Shown: positions 52,751 through 61,961, counted from the first letter of the stretch. The stretch is 64,000 nt of DNA from Pseudomonas sp. B20(2017) (GCF_002113125.1 NZ_NEJP01000002.1:310001-374000); one strand, 5' to 3'. A program made the numbers and translations. Notes: generated from the sequence alone by a model not told the origin.

Positions 52751-55381
52751 TCAGACCATCGACAGCTCGGCCGATGCCTGCCCTACTACCGGAATGGTGA
52801 ATGACTCACCGTTGTTGGTGTAGAAAGTTTCGATTGTGTTGGCGCCTTTGTACCAGTCTTTGAGGAACACGCCGGAGTCCAGATTACCGCTTTGCAGGTC
52901 AGCTGCGTTGAAGATATAAGCTCCCAGATCATTTTTGACGATCCGGACCTCACTGAGGCTCTGGATGTTCTTCAGGGTAACGGTATCGATACCCGTGCTC
53001 CCCAGGTCTTGAATACCAACCATAGTTTTGGAGAAGACGATGTAAGCATCACCACCCTCGCCCCCCAAAGCGTCACCAGAACCATGCAAGTTCAACATAT
53101 CTGAACCGGCCCCACCCTGGAGCACATAACCATACCCCGTGCCGGTCAATGTATCGTTGCCGTCACCGCCATCGGCAATTGCGGACGACACAGTGATATT
53201 GTCATTCCCGGATTCGCCATATAGAACGCTACCAGCGTCATCGTCAGCGCTTCGCATTGTGTCGTTGCCGTTACCACCGTAGAGCATATCGGCTTGAACA
53301 CCTCTGATTGGCTGGCCACCAAAAGCGCTGGTATCGGTGGCAGTGCCGCCGTAGATAACGTCATCTCCGTCACCGCCATAAATAACGTCGTTACCGGCTC
53401 CACCTTCCAGCTTGTTCGAATAGGCATTGCCCGTCAGCGAATCGTTGAAGTTCGACCCCATCAGATTATCGATATTGATTAATACATCACCTTGAGCGTC
53501 ACCGCCCGAAGCAGTTCCATCCAGCAAATTGATTTGCACGCTCCCTGCACTTGTCAGATACCAGGCACCATCACCTCGTCCCACGCCCGTCAAAAGATCC
53601 GCGCCCGCGCCACCGACAAAGTTTTCCGCTGCTGCCGCGCTGCCGGTAAAACTGTCAGTCTGAGAAGTTCCCTGGAATATTTCGATGGACGAATAGATAT
53701 CGCCCGCAGCAATCCCGGTCAGAATCGGCGCACTCAAATCAAGAACAATGCCGGTACTCTCGTCGGCGAAGCTCAGCATGTCCATGCCGCTACCGCCGTC
53801 GAAGCGGTTGACCCCCGCGTCCCCAACAAACACATCACTGAAGTTCGAACCAATGATGGCTTCAATACTGGAGTAGACATCGCCGGCCGCAATTCCGGTA
53901 TGAAGACCGGTTTTCGTGTTGATGGTTAATCCTGTCGTGCTATCGGCATAACTTACTGTGTCGAAACCCTCTCCACCGTTGAACTGGTCGGCACCTGCCC
54001 CCCCCTTCAGGGTGTCATTGCCGGCACCGCCGGTAATGATGTTATCGGATGCGTTGCCAGTACCGATAAAGTTACCTGTCCCGGTGAACGTCAAGCGCTC
54101 GACCTCTGGAGCCAGGGTGATGATGTTCAAGGTGGTGCGGACTTCATCATCACCACCACCGGCCATTTCCACCACGTTCTGACTGGCGGAACCGTTGATG
54201 ATGTACACGTCGTTGCCGGCGCCGCCGTAGAAGGTTGTGGTACCAGATGATGCGGTAAACACGTCGTTGTAGTTCGTACCGATGATGTTTTCGAAGTCGG
54301 AGAAAGTGTCGCCCTGAGCGTCGCCACCCAGACCGGTACCCGACCGCGCGGCCGTCATGGTGATGTTGATGCCCTGTTCCGACTGCGCGTAACTCAGCGT
54401 GTCGGTGCCGTTGTAGCCGTCGAGGTTGTCGGCCGCAGCACTGGCGTAGAACGTATCGTTGTAGTTCGAACCTCGATAGCTTTCGATACCGACAAAGGTA
54501 TCGCCTGCTGCGAAGCCGGTATGAACACCGGTTTTCAGGTTCAGGCTCACACCCACGCTGGTGGGCACATCCTCATAACTGGCGATGTCAAAACCTGCAC
54601 CGCCAATCAGTTGGTCGGCACCTGCGCCGCCCATCAGGGTGTCATTTCCGGCACCACCGGTGATGACGTTGTCCGATGCATTGCCACGCCCGATGAAATT
54701 ACCTGTCCCGGTGAACGTAAGGCGCTCGACCTCCGACACCAGGGTGATAACGTTCAGGGTGGTACGGACTTCATCATCACCACCACCGGCCATTTCCACC
54801 ACGTTCTGACTGGCGGAACCGTTGATGATGTACACGTCGTTGCCGGCGCCGCCGTAGAAGGTTGTGGTACCAGCCGATGCGGTAAACACGTCGTTGTAGT
54901 TCGTACCGATAATGTTTTCGAAGTCGGAGAAAGTGTCGCCCTGAGCGTCGCCACCCAGACCGGTACCCGACCGCGCGGCCGTCATGGTGATGTTGATGCC
55001 CTGTTCCGACTGCGCGTAACTCAGCGTGTCGGTGCCGTTGTAGCCGTCGAGGTTGTCGGCCGCAGCACTGGCGTAGAACGTATCGTTGTAGTTCGAACCT
55101 CGATAGCTTTCGATACCGACAAAGGTATCGCCTGCCGCGAAGCCGGTATGCACACCGGTTTTCAGGTTCAGGCTCACACCCACGCTGGTGGGCACATCCT
55201 CATAACTGGCGATGTCAAAACCTGCGCCGCCAATGAGTTGGTCAGCGCCGTCCCCTCCCATTAATACATCGTTACCGTCTCCGGCATTCAGAACATCATT
55301 CCCCGCTAAACCTCGCATCTGATCAGCGTCCGCAGTTCCTGTCAGAGTATCTGCACCGGGAGTTCCGTTGATTATCGCCAT
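52751..55381 (-). CDS. RTX calcium-binding protein, probable type I secretion substrate
   Basis: 876 residues from ATG 55381, with AAGGA upstream. It is almost entirely RTX-type repeats (GGAGNDTLMGGAGADQLIGG and similar), with beta-rich segments between blocks and no recognisable enzymatic domain. The C-terminus (FLKDWYKGANTIETFYTNNG) resembles the secretion end of RTX proteins. Residues about 40-248 and 249-457 are nearly identical, with a third diverged unit after. No ABC/MFP/OMP secretion genes are nearby. The later part is less GC-rich than its neighbours, hinting at a different history. It likely binds calcium outside the cell; role unknown. Confidence 0.88.
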   Translation of the reverse strand: MAIINGTPGADTLTGTADADQMRGLAGNDVLNAGDGNDVLMGGDGADQLIGGAGFDIASYEDVPTSVGVSLNLKTGVHTGFAAGDTFVGIESYRGSNYNDTFYASAAADNLDGYNGTDTLSYAQSEQGINITMTAARSGTGLGGDAQGDTFSDFENIIGTNYNDVFTASAGTTTFYGGAGNDVYIINGSASQNVVEMAGGGDDEVRTTLNVITLVSEVERLTFTGTGNFIGRGNASDNVITGGAGNDTLMGGAGADQLIGGAGFDIASYEDVPTSVGVSLNLKTGVHTGFAAGDTFVGIESYRGSNYNDTFYASAAADNLDGYNGTDTLSYAQSEQGINITMTAARSGTGLGGDAQGDTFSDFENIIGTNYNDVFTASSGTTTFYGGAGNDVYIINGSASQNVVEMAGGGDDEVRTTLNIITLAPEVERLTFTGTGNFIGTGNASDNIITGGAGNDTLKGGAGADQFNGGEGFDTVSYADSTTGLTINTKTGLHTGIAAGDVYSSIEAIIGSNFSDVFVGDAGVNRFDGGSGMDMLSFADESTGIVLDLSAPILTGIAAGDIYSSIEIFQGTSQTDSFTGSAAAAENFVGGAGADLLTGVGRGDGAWYLTSAGSVQINLLDGTASGGDAQGDVLINIDNLMGSNFNDSLTGNAYSNKLEGGAGNDVIYGGDGDDVIYGGTATDTSAFGGQPIRGVQADMLYGGNGNDTMRSADDDAGSVLYGESGNDNITVSSAIADGGDGNDTLTGTGYGYVLQGGAGSDMLNLHGSGDALGGEGGDAYIVFSKTMVGIQDLGSTGIDTVTLKNIQSLSEVRIVKNDLGAYIFNAADLQSGNLDSGVFLKDWYKGANTIETFYTNNGESFTIPVVGQASAELSMV
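54000..55253 (-). repeat. Tandem 627-bp duplication within the RTX gene
   Basis: Two in-frame units of 627 bp (209 codons) align nearly base for base: the string TTTCGATACCGACAAAGGTA starts at 54481 and again at 55108. The few differences are mostly single-base. Boundaries are approximate. Confidence 0.92.
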
Positions 55382-55543
55382 TACATCGTCCTTGTTTAAG
55401 TGTGAAGCAGAAGGGCTAAAAATGCCTGATCTCCATCTCGCAGAATAATCTCCCGGCTCAATGGAGCAGGTTGCGCACCAGGATTCGATACGCACGAATC
55501 GTTATCGGCAAAGGTCATGAGTTCCACAAAAAAAAGACATAAA

Positions 55544-55569
55544 AAAACCGACGCCACAGCGTCGGTTTT
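55544..55569 (-). terminator. Terminator after flgE
   Basis: AAAACCGACGC-CACA-GCGTCGGTTTT, an 11-bp stem, 22 bases past the flgE stop, followed on the minus strand by a T-run. Confidence 0.93.
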
Positions 55570-55590
55570 CCTTGTCGCGAGTACCTTGCC

Positions 55591-56907
55591 TCAGGTCATC
55601 TGAATAATGGTCTGCATTATAGTGCTCTGGGTCGAAATGGTCTTGGCGTTCGCCTGATAGTTGCTCTGACCCTTGATCAGATCAACCAGCTCATTGGTCA
55701 GGTTAACGTTCGACTCTTCCAGCGAGTTGGATACGACCGAACCCAGGGTGCCGGTTTCCGGTGCGTCGTAGCCCGGGATACCCGAAGCGAAAGTCTCTTT
55801 CCAGCTGGTACCGCCGATAGGCTGCAGGCCCTGTTCGTTGGTGAAGCTGGCCAGCGCAACCTGGCCGATGGCCTTGCTCTGGTTGTTGCTGAAGTTGGCG
55901 AACAGCGTACCGGTGCCATCGATGGTCAGGTTGGTAATCTGGCCGGTGGCGTAGCCATCCTGAGTCGGGATCGATCGCGCGGTGTCAGCGTTGTACTGAG
56001 TGGTCTTGGCCATGGAGATGGTGATGCCGGCCGGGTTCGCCGAAGCGCCGTTGGCAGTCCATACACCGTTGGTCACACTCCCAGGCACCCAGCCGGTGAG
56101 CTTCAGGTCACTGCTGATCGTAGCCGGTGGAGTGCTGACCTGAGTCAGTTTGCCAGTGGAGTCGAAGGTCATGGTGGAAGCCACTGGCGCGGTGACCTTT
56201 GGATCACTGCCGGTAGCGTCCGGGTTACGACCGTCCACCAGGGTGTAGACCTTCCAGGTGTTGGCACCGGTCTTGACCATGTATTGATCCATGGTGTGCT
56301 GGTTGCCCTGGCTGTCATAGATAGGCGTGCTGAATGACTTGGTGTAAGACGCGGTATTCGTTGGATCGAACGGTACGCCAGTTGCGGCCGTATCGTCGAT
56401 CACCGGAGCGGTCGAGTTCAGGTTGATGGTCGAGGTCACCAGCGAGGTGGACTTCGGTGCCAGGTTCGAGGTGTCGATCTTCAGATCGGTCAACACGCCG
56501 TTGATGATCTTGCCGTTGGAGTCCACACCGTAGCCTTGCAGACGCGAGGTGTAGTCGGTGTTGGTGATGAAACCGTCCTTGTCGACCTTGAACGTACCGG
56601 CACGGGTGTAGGAGATCGAACCGTTGTTGCTCAGAGTGAAGAAACCCGAACCGTTGATGCCCATGTCCAGCACGTTGCCGGTGTTGTTGATGTCGCCCTG
56701 GGTGAACTGCTGGGAAACGTTGGCCAGACGCACACCGTTACCGATGACCTTGCTGCCGCTACCCAGGCGAGTGGCCGAGTAGACGTCTTCGAATTCTGCA
56801 CGGGACGATTTGAAACCGGCGGTCGCGACGTTGGCGATGTTGTTGCCGGTCACGTCCAGTTGTTTGTTGGCTGCATAGAGACCGCTAAGGCCGATATTGA
56901 AAGACAT
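55591..56907 (-). CDS. flgE: Flagellar hook protein FlgE
   Basis: 438 residues. N-terminal MSFNIGLSGLYAANKQLDVTGNNIANVATAGFKSSR and C-terminal SNVNLTNELVDLIKGQSNYQANAKTISTQSTIMQTII are the axial-protein coiled-coil ends; the Ser/Thr-rich middle is the hook surface region. It forms the universal joint between basal body and filament. Last gene of flgBCDE, followed by a terminator. Confidence 0.96.
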   Translation of the reverse strand: MSFNIGLSGLYAANKQLDVTGNNIANVATAGFKSSRAEFEDVYSATRLGSGSKVIGNGVRLANVSQQFTQGDINNTGNVLDMGINGSGFFTLSNNGSISYTRAGTFKVDKDGFITNTDYTSRLQGYGVDSNGKIINGVLTDLKIDTSNLAPKSTSLVTSTINLNSTAPVIDDTAATGVPFDPTNTASYTKSFSTPIYDSQGNQHTMDQYMVKTGANTWKVYTLVDGRNPDATGSDPKVTAPVASTMTFDSTGKLTQVSTPPATISSDLKLTGWVPGSVTNGVWTANGASANPAGITISMAKTTQYNADTARSIPTQDGYATGQITNLTIDGTGTLFANFSNNQSKAIGQVALASFTNEQGLQPIGGTSWKETFASGIPGYDAPETGTLGSVVSNSLEESNVNLTNELVDLIKGQSNYQANAKTISTQSTIMQTIIQMT

Positions 56908-56937
56908 ATTCCACTCCTTTGTGCCGGTTAGTCGGCT

Positions 56938-57666
56938 CTATATACCAATGGTTTGTACTTTGGACAGGGCAACGGTGCCCTTGCCGGACAGGTTGAGCAT
57001 CAGCTCGCCGCCGGTCTGGCTGATCGTCACGCTGGTGACCGTGGCTGGCAGGTAGGTCGCCATATCGGTCGCGGTGCCGTTGATCGAGGCGTTCGCCTTG
57101 ACGGTGTAGGTACCGGTTTTCACCAGGTTGCCGTCCTTGTCCTTGCCATCCCATGTGAAGCTCGCATTGCCTGCGGCGCGACTGCCCAGATCGATGGTGC
57201 GAACAACGGCGCCGCTGCTGTCGGTGATGGAGACGGTACCGCCGGCGATCGACGACGGAACGGTGACCGAACCCGTCATGCCTTTGCTCGGGTCATCCAG
57301 CTGAACAGTGTTGGTCTGCACGATCACGTTGCGACCCACCAGCGAAGAAGCCTGCAGGGCTTGCGACGAGTTGTAGTTGCCGGCCAGCGAGCTGACGGTG
57401 CTGTTGAGGGTGGTGATCCCCTCAAGGCTGCTGAACTGCGCCAGCTGGGCAACGAATGCGCTGTTGTCCTGCGGGTCGAGCGGGTTCTGGTTCTTCAGCT
57501 GGGTAACCAGCAGTTGCAGGAACGCGTCCTTGCCCAGGGCCTGGCCGCCAGTCGAGCTGTTGGTGGCCGAAGCGATGCCGCCGGTGGTCGTGCTACTGGT
57601 CTTCTTCGAAGAGTTGGCCAGTATGTCGTTCATCGTCAGGCTGCTGGTGGTATCGGTAACACTCAT
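56938..57666 (-). CDS. flgD: Flagellar hook assembly protein FlgD
   Basis: 242 residues. The conserved N-terminal segment LGKDAFLQLLVTQLKNQNPLDPQDNSAFVAQLAQFSSLEGI is the hook-capping signature; a central beta domain with FTWDGKDKDGNLVKTGTYTVKA follows. FlgD caps the growing hook and is lost at its completion. 30 bases separate it from flgE. Confidence 0.96.
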   Translation of the reverse strand: MSVTDTTSSLTMNDILANSSKKTSSTTTGGIASATNSSTGGQALGKDAFLQLLVTQLKNQNPLDPQDNSAFVAQLAQFSSLEGITTLNSTVSSLAGNYNSSQALQASSLVGRNVIVQTNTVQLDDPSKGMTGSVTVPSSIAGGTVSITDSSGAVVRTIDLGSRAAGNASFTWDGKDKDGNLVKTGTYTVKANASINGTATDMATYLPATVTSVTISQTGGELMLNLSGKGTVALSKVQTIGI

Positions 57667-57681
57667 GGCAGTCGCCCCTTA

Positions 57682-58125
57682 TTACTGACCGAGGGTCAGT
57701 ACCTTCTGCATCATGGTCTTGGCGGTGTTCATCATCTCGGCGTTGGTCTGGAACGACCGGCTCGCGGAAATCATGTCAGCCATTTCTTCCACCACGTTGA
57801 CATTCGGGTAGTAGACGTAGCCCTTGGCATCGGCCGCCGGATGGTTCGGCTCGTAGCGCGCTTCGAGGTTGCTCTGGTCTTCGACCACGCCAAGCACTTG
57901 CACGCCTTGACCGGCTGCATCCTGGTTCTGGAACAACGAATTGCTGCCGCCGCTCTGGCCGCCCTGGAACATGGTGGCGAATACCGGGTGACGGGCACGG
58001 TAGGTCTGGTCGATGCTCGACGAGACGGTCTCGGCGTTGGCGATGTTCGACGCCACGGTGTTGAGACGGGTGGTCTGGGCGCTCATGCCGCTGCCGGCAA
58101 TGTTGAAAACGCTGGACAGGGACAT
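57682..58125 (-). CDS. flgC: Flagellar basal-body rod protein FlgC
   Basis: 147 residues. N-terminal SLSSVFNIAGSGMSAQTTRLNTVASNIANAETV and C-terminal NVVEEMADMISASRSFQTNAEMMNTAKTMMQKVLTLGQ match FlgC. Rod component. Three bases after flgB, 15 before flgD. Confidence 0.96.
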   Translation of the reverse strand: MSLSSVFNIAGSGMSAQTTRLNTVASNIANAETVSSSIDQTYRARHPVFATMFQGGQSGGSNSLFQNQDAAGQGVQVLGVVEDQSNLEARYEPNHPAADAKGYVYYPNVNVVEEMADMISASRSFQTNAEMMNTAKTMMQKVLTLGQ

Positions 58126-58128
58126 GGA

Positions 58129-58536
58129 TTACTCTCCGCGCAGGGCTGACACCAGCCCTTTGAATTTGCTGTTGAGCAGGGTGAAGCTGGCCTGGAAGCC
58201 GACGGCGTTTTCTGCGTAGTTCGACTGTTCCAGTTGGGCGTCCACGGTGTTCTGGTCGATCGACGGCTGCATCGGCGTGCGATACATCAGCGACTCGTCG
58301 CCATTGCCCAGGCCTTCAGCTTCGATGTGACGGCTGTTGGTCATGTTCAGGGCGATGGTGCCGTTGGCGTTCTTCTGGCTCTGTGCTTCGAGCACTTTGG
58401 AGAACTCCAGATCCCGTGCCTTGTAGTTCGGGGTGTCGGCGTTGGCGATGTTGTTGGCCAGCACTTCGGCACGCTGGGCGCGGAAGCCCAAAGCCTTTTC
58501 GTGAATGCCGAGCGCTTTATCGAAGCTGATGCTCAT
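58129..58536 (-). CDS. flgB: Flagellar basal-body rod protein FlgB
   Basis: 135 residues from ATG 58536 (GAAGG upstream); the frame extends farther but without family similarity. Features: DKALGIHEKALGFRAQRAEVLANNIANADTPNYKARDLEF and the C-terminal EQSNYAENAVGFQASFTLLNSKFKG. First gene of flgBCDE. A sigma-54 promoter lies 45 bases upstream, consistent with control by FleR and RpoN. Confidence 0.96.
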   Translation of the reverse strand: MSISFDKALGIHEKALGFRAQRAEVLANNIANADTPNYKARDLEFSKVLEAQSQKNANGTIALNMTNSRHIEAEGLGNGDESLMYRTPMQPSIDQNTVDAQLEQSNYAENAVGFQASFTLLNSKFKGLVSALRGE

Positions 58537-58579
58537 GTCGGGAACCTTCAGGTGACCGGATTTTTCGTAACAGGGTTGT

Positions 58580-58595
58580 AGCAAGCGGCGTGCCA
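58580..58595 (-). promoter_or_regulatory. flgB: Sigma-54 promoter of flgBCDE
   Basis: TGGCACGCCGCTTGCT on the minus strand matches the consensus TGGCACG-N4-TTGCW completely. Predicted leader about 35 nt. Confidence 0.93.
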
Positions 58596-58727
58596 GTTTG
58601 AGAAAGCCCCATAATCCGGGGCTTTGCATGGAATCGGCAACGCGGCAATGCCAGAAAAGCGGCAACCGGTTTCCGCCGGATGCCGCTTTTCTGCCGCCCT
58701 GCCACCACCGGCAAAACCTTCAGGCAT

Positions 58728-58756
58728 AAAAAAACGAGAGCCCCTGAGGACTCCCG
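58728..58756 (-). terminator. Terminator after cheR
   Basis: On the minus strand CGGGAGTCC-TCAG-GGGCTCTCG forms a 9-bp stem with two G-U pairs, followed by seven T residues, 23 bases past the cheR stop. Confidence 0.85.
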
Positions 58757-58778
58757 CTTCTTGTGTTGCCGGTCTTGA

Positions 58779-59606
58779 TCACTTCGCCTGGTAGATGATC
58801 CCCGGGCTGCACTGAACCATCTGGTAATGATCCGGCAAACCGTTCAGCGCTTCGGAAGCACCAAGGAACAGATAACCGCCTGGCTTCAACGTGCTGTGGA
58901 TACGCAACAGGATGTCCTTCTTCACCTCGGCGGAGAAGTAGATCAGCACGTTGCGGCAGAACACGATGTCGAACTTGCCCAGACTTGCGTAGCTGTCGAG
59001 CAGGTTGAACGAGCGGAATTCCACCCGGTTCTTGATCGGCGCCTTGATCACCCAGCGCCCCGGCCCTTTCGGGTCGAAGTAGCGCTGCAGACGATCGGCG
59101 GACAGACCGCGACCGATCGCCAGGCTGTCGTACTCGCCGGTCTTGCAGTTGGTCAGCATGCTGCCGGACAGATCGGTGGCAACGATCTGCACGCCCATCT
59201 TCAACTGACCGATGTTGGTCCGCTCGAACTCATCGATCGACATCGACAGCGAATAGGGTTCCTGACCCGATGAGCAGGCCGCCGACCAGATCCGCAGACG
59301 CTGGTTGGGGCTGGCCTTGATCGCCTCGGGCAGCACCTTGTTCTTCAAGACTTCAAACGGATAGGTATCGCGAAACCACAGGGTTTCGTTGGTCGTCATG
59401 GCATCGACCACCTGCTCGCGCAAACCGCTGCGCGGCTGGGTCTGGATACGCTGAACCAGCTCACCCAGGGACTTGATGCCTTGCTGCTCCATCAGTTTGT
59501 TGAGACGGCTCGACACCAGGTACTGCTTGTTTTCACCGAGCAAAATGCCACAGGCTTTTTCCAGGAAGACCCGGAACTGTTCGAAATCCAAATTACCCGT
59601 AGACAA
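58779..59606 (-). CDS. cheR: Chemotaxis protein methyltransferase CheR
   Basis: 275 residues. The N-terminal helical domain (LDFEQFRVFLEKACGILLGENKQYLVSSRLNKLM) is followed by MTTNETLWFRDTYPFEVL, the SAM site IWSAACSSGQEPYSLSM, and FDIVFCRNVLIYF. It methylates glutamates of chemoreceptors using S-adenosylmethionine. Located directly downstream of cheV (46-base gap), as in other pseudomonads. Confidence 0.95.
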   Translation of the reverse strand: MSTGNLDFEQFRVFLEKACGILLGENKQYLVSSRLNKLMEQQGIKSLGELVQRIQTQPRSGLREQVVDAMTTNETLWFRDTYPFEVLKNKVLPEAIKASPNQRLRIWSAACSSGQEPYSLSMSIDEFERTNIGQLKMGVQIVATDLSGSMLTNCKTGEYDSLAIGRGLSADRLQRYFDPKGPGRWVIKAPIKNRVEFRSFNLLDSYASLGKFDIVFCRNVLIYFSAEVKKDILLRIHSTLKPGGYLFLGASEALNGLPDHYQMVQCSPGIIYQAK

Positions 59607-59652
59607 ATGATGCCGCCTCTTAAATCGTGTTGAACGCCAGGGCAGAAGGCCC

Positions 59653-60585
59653 TTAGCTGATATCTGCTGCTTTGATCCGGTCGACTACCCGGGATGCCAG
59701 GTCATCAGGACGGAACTTGGCCAGGAAGTCATCGGCACCGACTTTCTTTACCATCGCCTGATTGAACACACCCGACAACGAAGTATGCAGGATGATATGA
59801 AGCTTTTGCATGCGAGGGTCGCTGCGGATCTCGGCCGTCAGGGTGTACCCGTCCATCTCCGGCATTTCGATGTCGGAGATCATCATCAGGAACTCTTCTT
59901 CCGGCTTTTTGCCCTCGTCGACCAGCTTGCGCAGGTAATCCAGCGCCTGCTTGCCGTCGTTCAACGCCACCACTTCGACGCCGACCGTCTGCAGGCAACG
60001 CGTCACCTGCTTGCGCGCCACCGACGAGTCATCGACCGTCAGCACCCGCAACGACAATGCCTTGCTCTGGGTCTCGACATCCACCACGCCGACCGAAATC
60101 GCTTCCGGCGTCGGCGCGACTTCCGCCAGCACCTTCTCGACGTCGATGATTTCGACTAACTGATTGTCGACCCGAGTCACAGCAGTCAGATAATGATCGC
60201 GCCCAGTGCCCTTGGGCGGCGGATGAATCTCTTCCCAGTTCATGTTCACGATACGTTCCACCGAGCGCACCAGGAAACCCTGGGTCTTGGTGTTGTATTC
60301 CGTGATGATCACGAACGGACTGTTCTTGTCTTTCAAAGCACCGGAGCCGGTCGCCATCGCCAGATCAAGGATCGGAATGGTCGCCCCCCGGATATTCGCC
60401 ACCCCGCACACGACAGGACTGGACTTGGGCATCAGCGTCAGTTGCGGGCATTGCAGCACTTCCCGAACCTTGAAAACGTTGATCCCGTAGAGCTGCTGGC
60501 CGTCGAGACGGAACAACAACAGCTCCAGGCGATTCTGCCCCACCAGTTGCGTGCGCTGGTTCACCGAATCCATTACACCAGCCAT
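59653..60585 (-). CDS. cheV: Chemotaxis coupling/response protein CheV
   Basis: 310 residues from ATG 60585, with AGGAG eight bases upstream. An N-terminal CheW domain (LELLLFRLDGQQLYGINVFKVREVL, VCGVANIRGATIPILDLAMA) is fused to a C-terminal receiver (LRVLTVDDSSVARKQVTRCL, Asp in MMISDIEMPEMDGYTL, KVGADDFLAKF). CheV couples receptors to CheA and may act as a phosphate sink or in adaptation. It diverges from flgA. Confidence 0.95.
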   Translation of the reverse strand: MAGVMDSVNQRTQLVGQNRLELLLFRLDGQQLYGINVFKVREVLQCPQLTLMPKSSPVVCGVANIRGATIPILDLAMATGSGALKDKNSPFVIITEYNTKTQGFLVRSVERIVNMNWEEIHPPPKGTGRDHYLTAVTRVDNQLVEIIDVEKVLAEVAPTPEAISVGVVDVETQSKALSLRVLTVDDSSVARKQVTRCLQTVGVEVVALNDGKQALDYLRKLVDEGKKPEEEFLMMISDIEMPEMDGYTLTAEIRSDPRMQKLHIILHTSLSGVFNQAMVKKVGADDFLAKFRPDDLASRVVDRIKAADIS

Positions 60586-60640
60586 GCCCAGACTCCTACA
60601 CCAACGCCAAGTGTTGTTGCGACGCACATTCATTACTAAA

Positions 60641-60656
60641 CGGCACGGCGCTTGCT
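60641..60656 (+). promoter_or_regulatory. flgA: Sigma-54 promoter adjoining flgA
   Basis: CGGCACGGCGCTTGCT matches the sigma-54 consensus except for the first base, with correct GG/GC spacing. Its predicted start, around 60666-60667, falls at the flgA ATG. Confidence 0.8.
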
Positions 60657-60667
60657 TTTTAACTCGT

Positions 60668-61429
60668 ATGAACGCTCAAACGACATTTTTCCGACGCCTG
60701 ACATCCCCTCTCCGCAGAGGGCTCTGTGCAGTGTCCGCCATTTGGCTCTGCTTCGCTGGCAGCCCTGCCGTTGCTGATGCGGTTACCTTGCCTGACATGC
60801 TTATCGGCGTCACTCAGGGCTTTCTTGAATTCACCGTAGAAGACTATCTGGCTACCAGTCAAACGGAAGGCCGTTATGAAATCGAGGTCAAGCAGCTCGA
60901 TCCACGCATGCGCATGCCCATGTGCGACAAGGAATTGACAGCCTCGCTGGAAAGCCCGGGGCGTCCTTTGGGTCGCGTGACCGTCAAGGTCCGCTGTGAA
61001 GGCGCTGCCCCCTGGACAGTGTTCGTGCCCGCTCAAGTCCGCCTGTTTCGCGAGGTGGTGACCACCACTCGCCCCCTCAAGCGCGCCGGAATAATCGAGC
61101 CTCAGGATGTGACCTTGCGCGAGCATGATGTGAGTCAGATCAATCAGGGCTTCCTGACGTCGGTAAACGAAGCCATCGGGCAAAAATTAACCCGACCAAC
61201 GGTCGCTGATCAGGTACTGACCCTGGTGCACATGGAACAGGCGGAAGTGGTTCGCAAAGGTGATCAAGTCGTGATCACGGCCCGCAGCGGCACCCTCGCC
61301 GTGCGCATGCCAGGCGAAGCCCTGTCCAATGGTGGCTTGAGAGAACAGATTCGCGTGAAAAACCTCAACTCCCAACGGGTCATCAAGGCGCAGGTCATCG
61401 CGCCGGGCCAGGTGGAAGTGGCGATGTGA
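60668..61429 (+). CDS. flgA: Flagellar P-ring assembly chaperone FlgA
   Basis: 253 residues from ATG 60668. The signal peptide (LRRGLCAVSAIWLCFAGSPAVADA) fits a periplasmic protein. The mature part has RYEIEVKQLDPRMRMPMC, then the SAF-like domain GQKLTRPTVADQVLTLVHM and the C-terminal VRVKNLNSQRVIKAQVIAPGQVEV in outline (KNLNSQRVI). FlgA helps FlgI form the P-ring. There is almost no room for a leader or Shine-Dalgarno if the adjoining sigma-54 site is used. Confidence 0.92.
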   Translation: MNAQTTFFRRLTSPLRRGLCAVSAIWLCFAGSPAVADAVTLPDMLIGVTQGFLEFTVEDYLATSQTEGRYEIEVKQLDPRMRMPMCDKELTASLESPGRPLGRVTVKVRCEGAAPWTVFVPAQVRLFREVVTTTRPLKRAGIIEPQDVTLREHDVSQINQGFLTSVNEAIGQKLTRPTVADQVLTLVHMEQAEVVRKGDQVVITARSGTLAVRMPGEALSNGGLREQIRVKNLNSQRVIKAQVIAPGQVEVAM

Positions 61430-61572
61430 GAGCCTGTGAGTGCGCGGCGTGGCGGATAGACGAGGAGACCGTAATCACCCGGGCAGAAAACTGGCGCTGA
61501 CCAGAGCTGTTCCCTAAACTGTGCCGCAGCAGGGTTTGCTACGGCGCATGCAAGCTCATTGGCAAATGAGCC

Positions 61573-61599
61573 TAAAGTTTTCCAGGGGATAGCCGAAAA
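61573..61599 (+). promoter_or_regulatory. flgM: Sigma-28 (FliA) promoter of flgMN
   Basis: TAAAGTTT-N11-GCCGAAAA matches the FliA consensus TAAAGTTT-N11-GCCGATAA with one difference, 36 bases upstream of flgM. Confidence 0.93.
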
Positions 61600-61634
61600 C
61601 ATGGCAAGCGTCCAAATTCCCAGAGGTTTTTAAC

Positions 61635-61961
61635 ATGGTCATCGATTTCAGCCGTTTGAACAGCTCCTCGTCACTTACGGGCAGTACACGTACCAGCAAC
61701 GCCAAGGAAACCGCCGAAACCGGCACCTCCGCGCCGCTGAATACCCCGGCCGAACAGGCCAGTACCGCAAAAAGCGGGGAATCGGTACACCTCAGCAATG
61801 AGGCTCAACAGTTGCAGAAGGTCACTGACAAGCTGCGCGATCAGCCTGCCGTCGACAAGGCCCGCGTGGCCGAGTTGAAAGCAGCGATTGCCGATGGCAG
61901 CTACAAGGTCGACAGCAACCGTGTAGCCAGCAAACTGCTTAATTTCGAAGCCCAGCGCTAG
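61635..61961 (+). CDS. flgM: Anti-sigma-28 factor FlgM
   Basis: 108 residues. The disordered Ser/Thr-rich N-terminus ([19 protein letters not shown]) and the C-terminal binding helices ([44 protein letters not shown]) match FlgM. It holds FliA inactive until it is exported through the finished hook. Its own sigma-28 promoter gives a feedback loop. Confidence 0.95.
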   Translation: MVIDFSRLNSSSSLTGSTRTSNAKETAETGTSAPLNTPAEQASTAKSGESVHLSNEAQQLQKVTDKLRDQPAVDKARVAELKAAIADGSYKVDSNRVASKLLNFEAQR

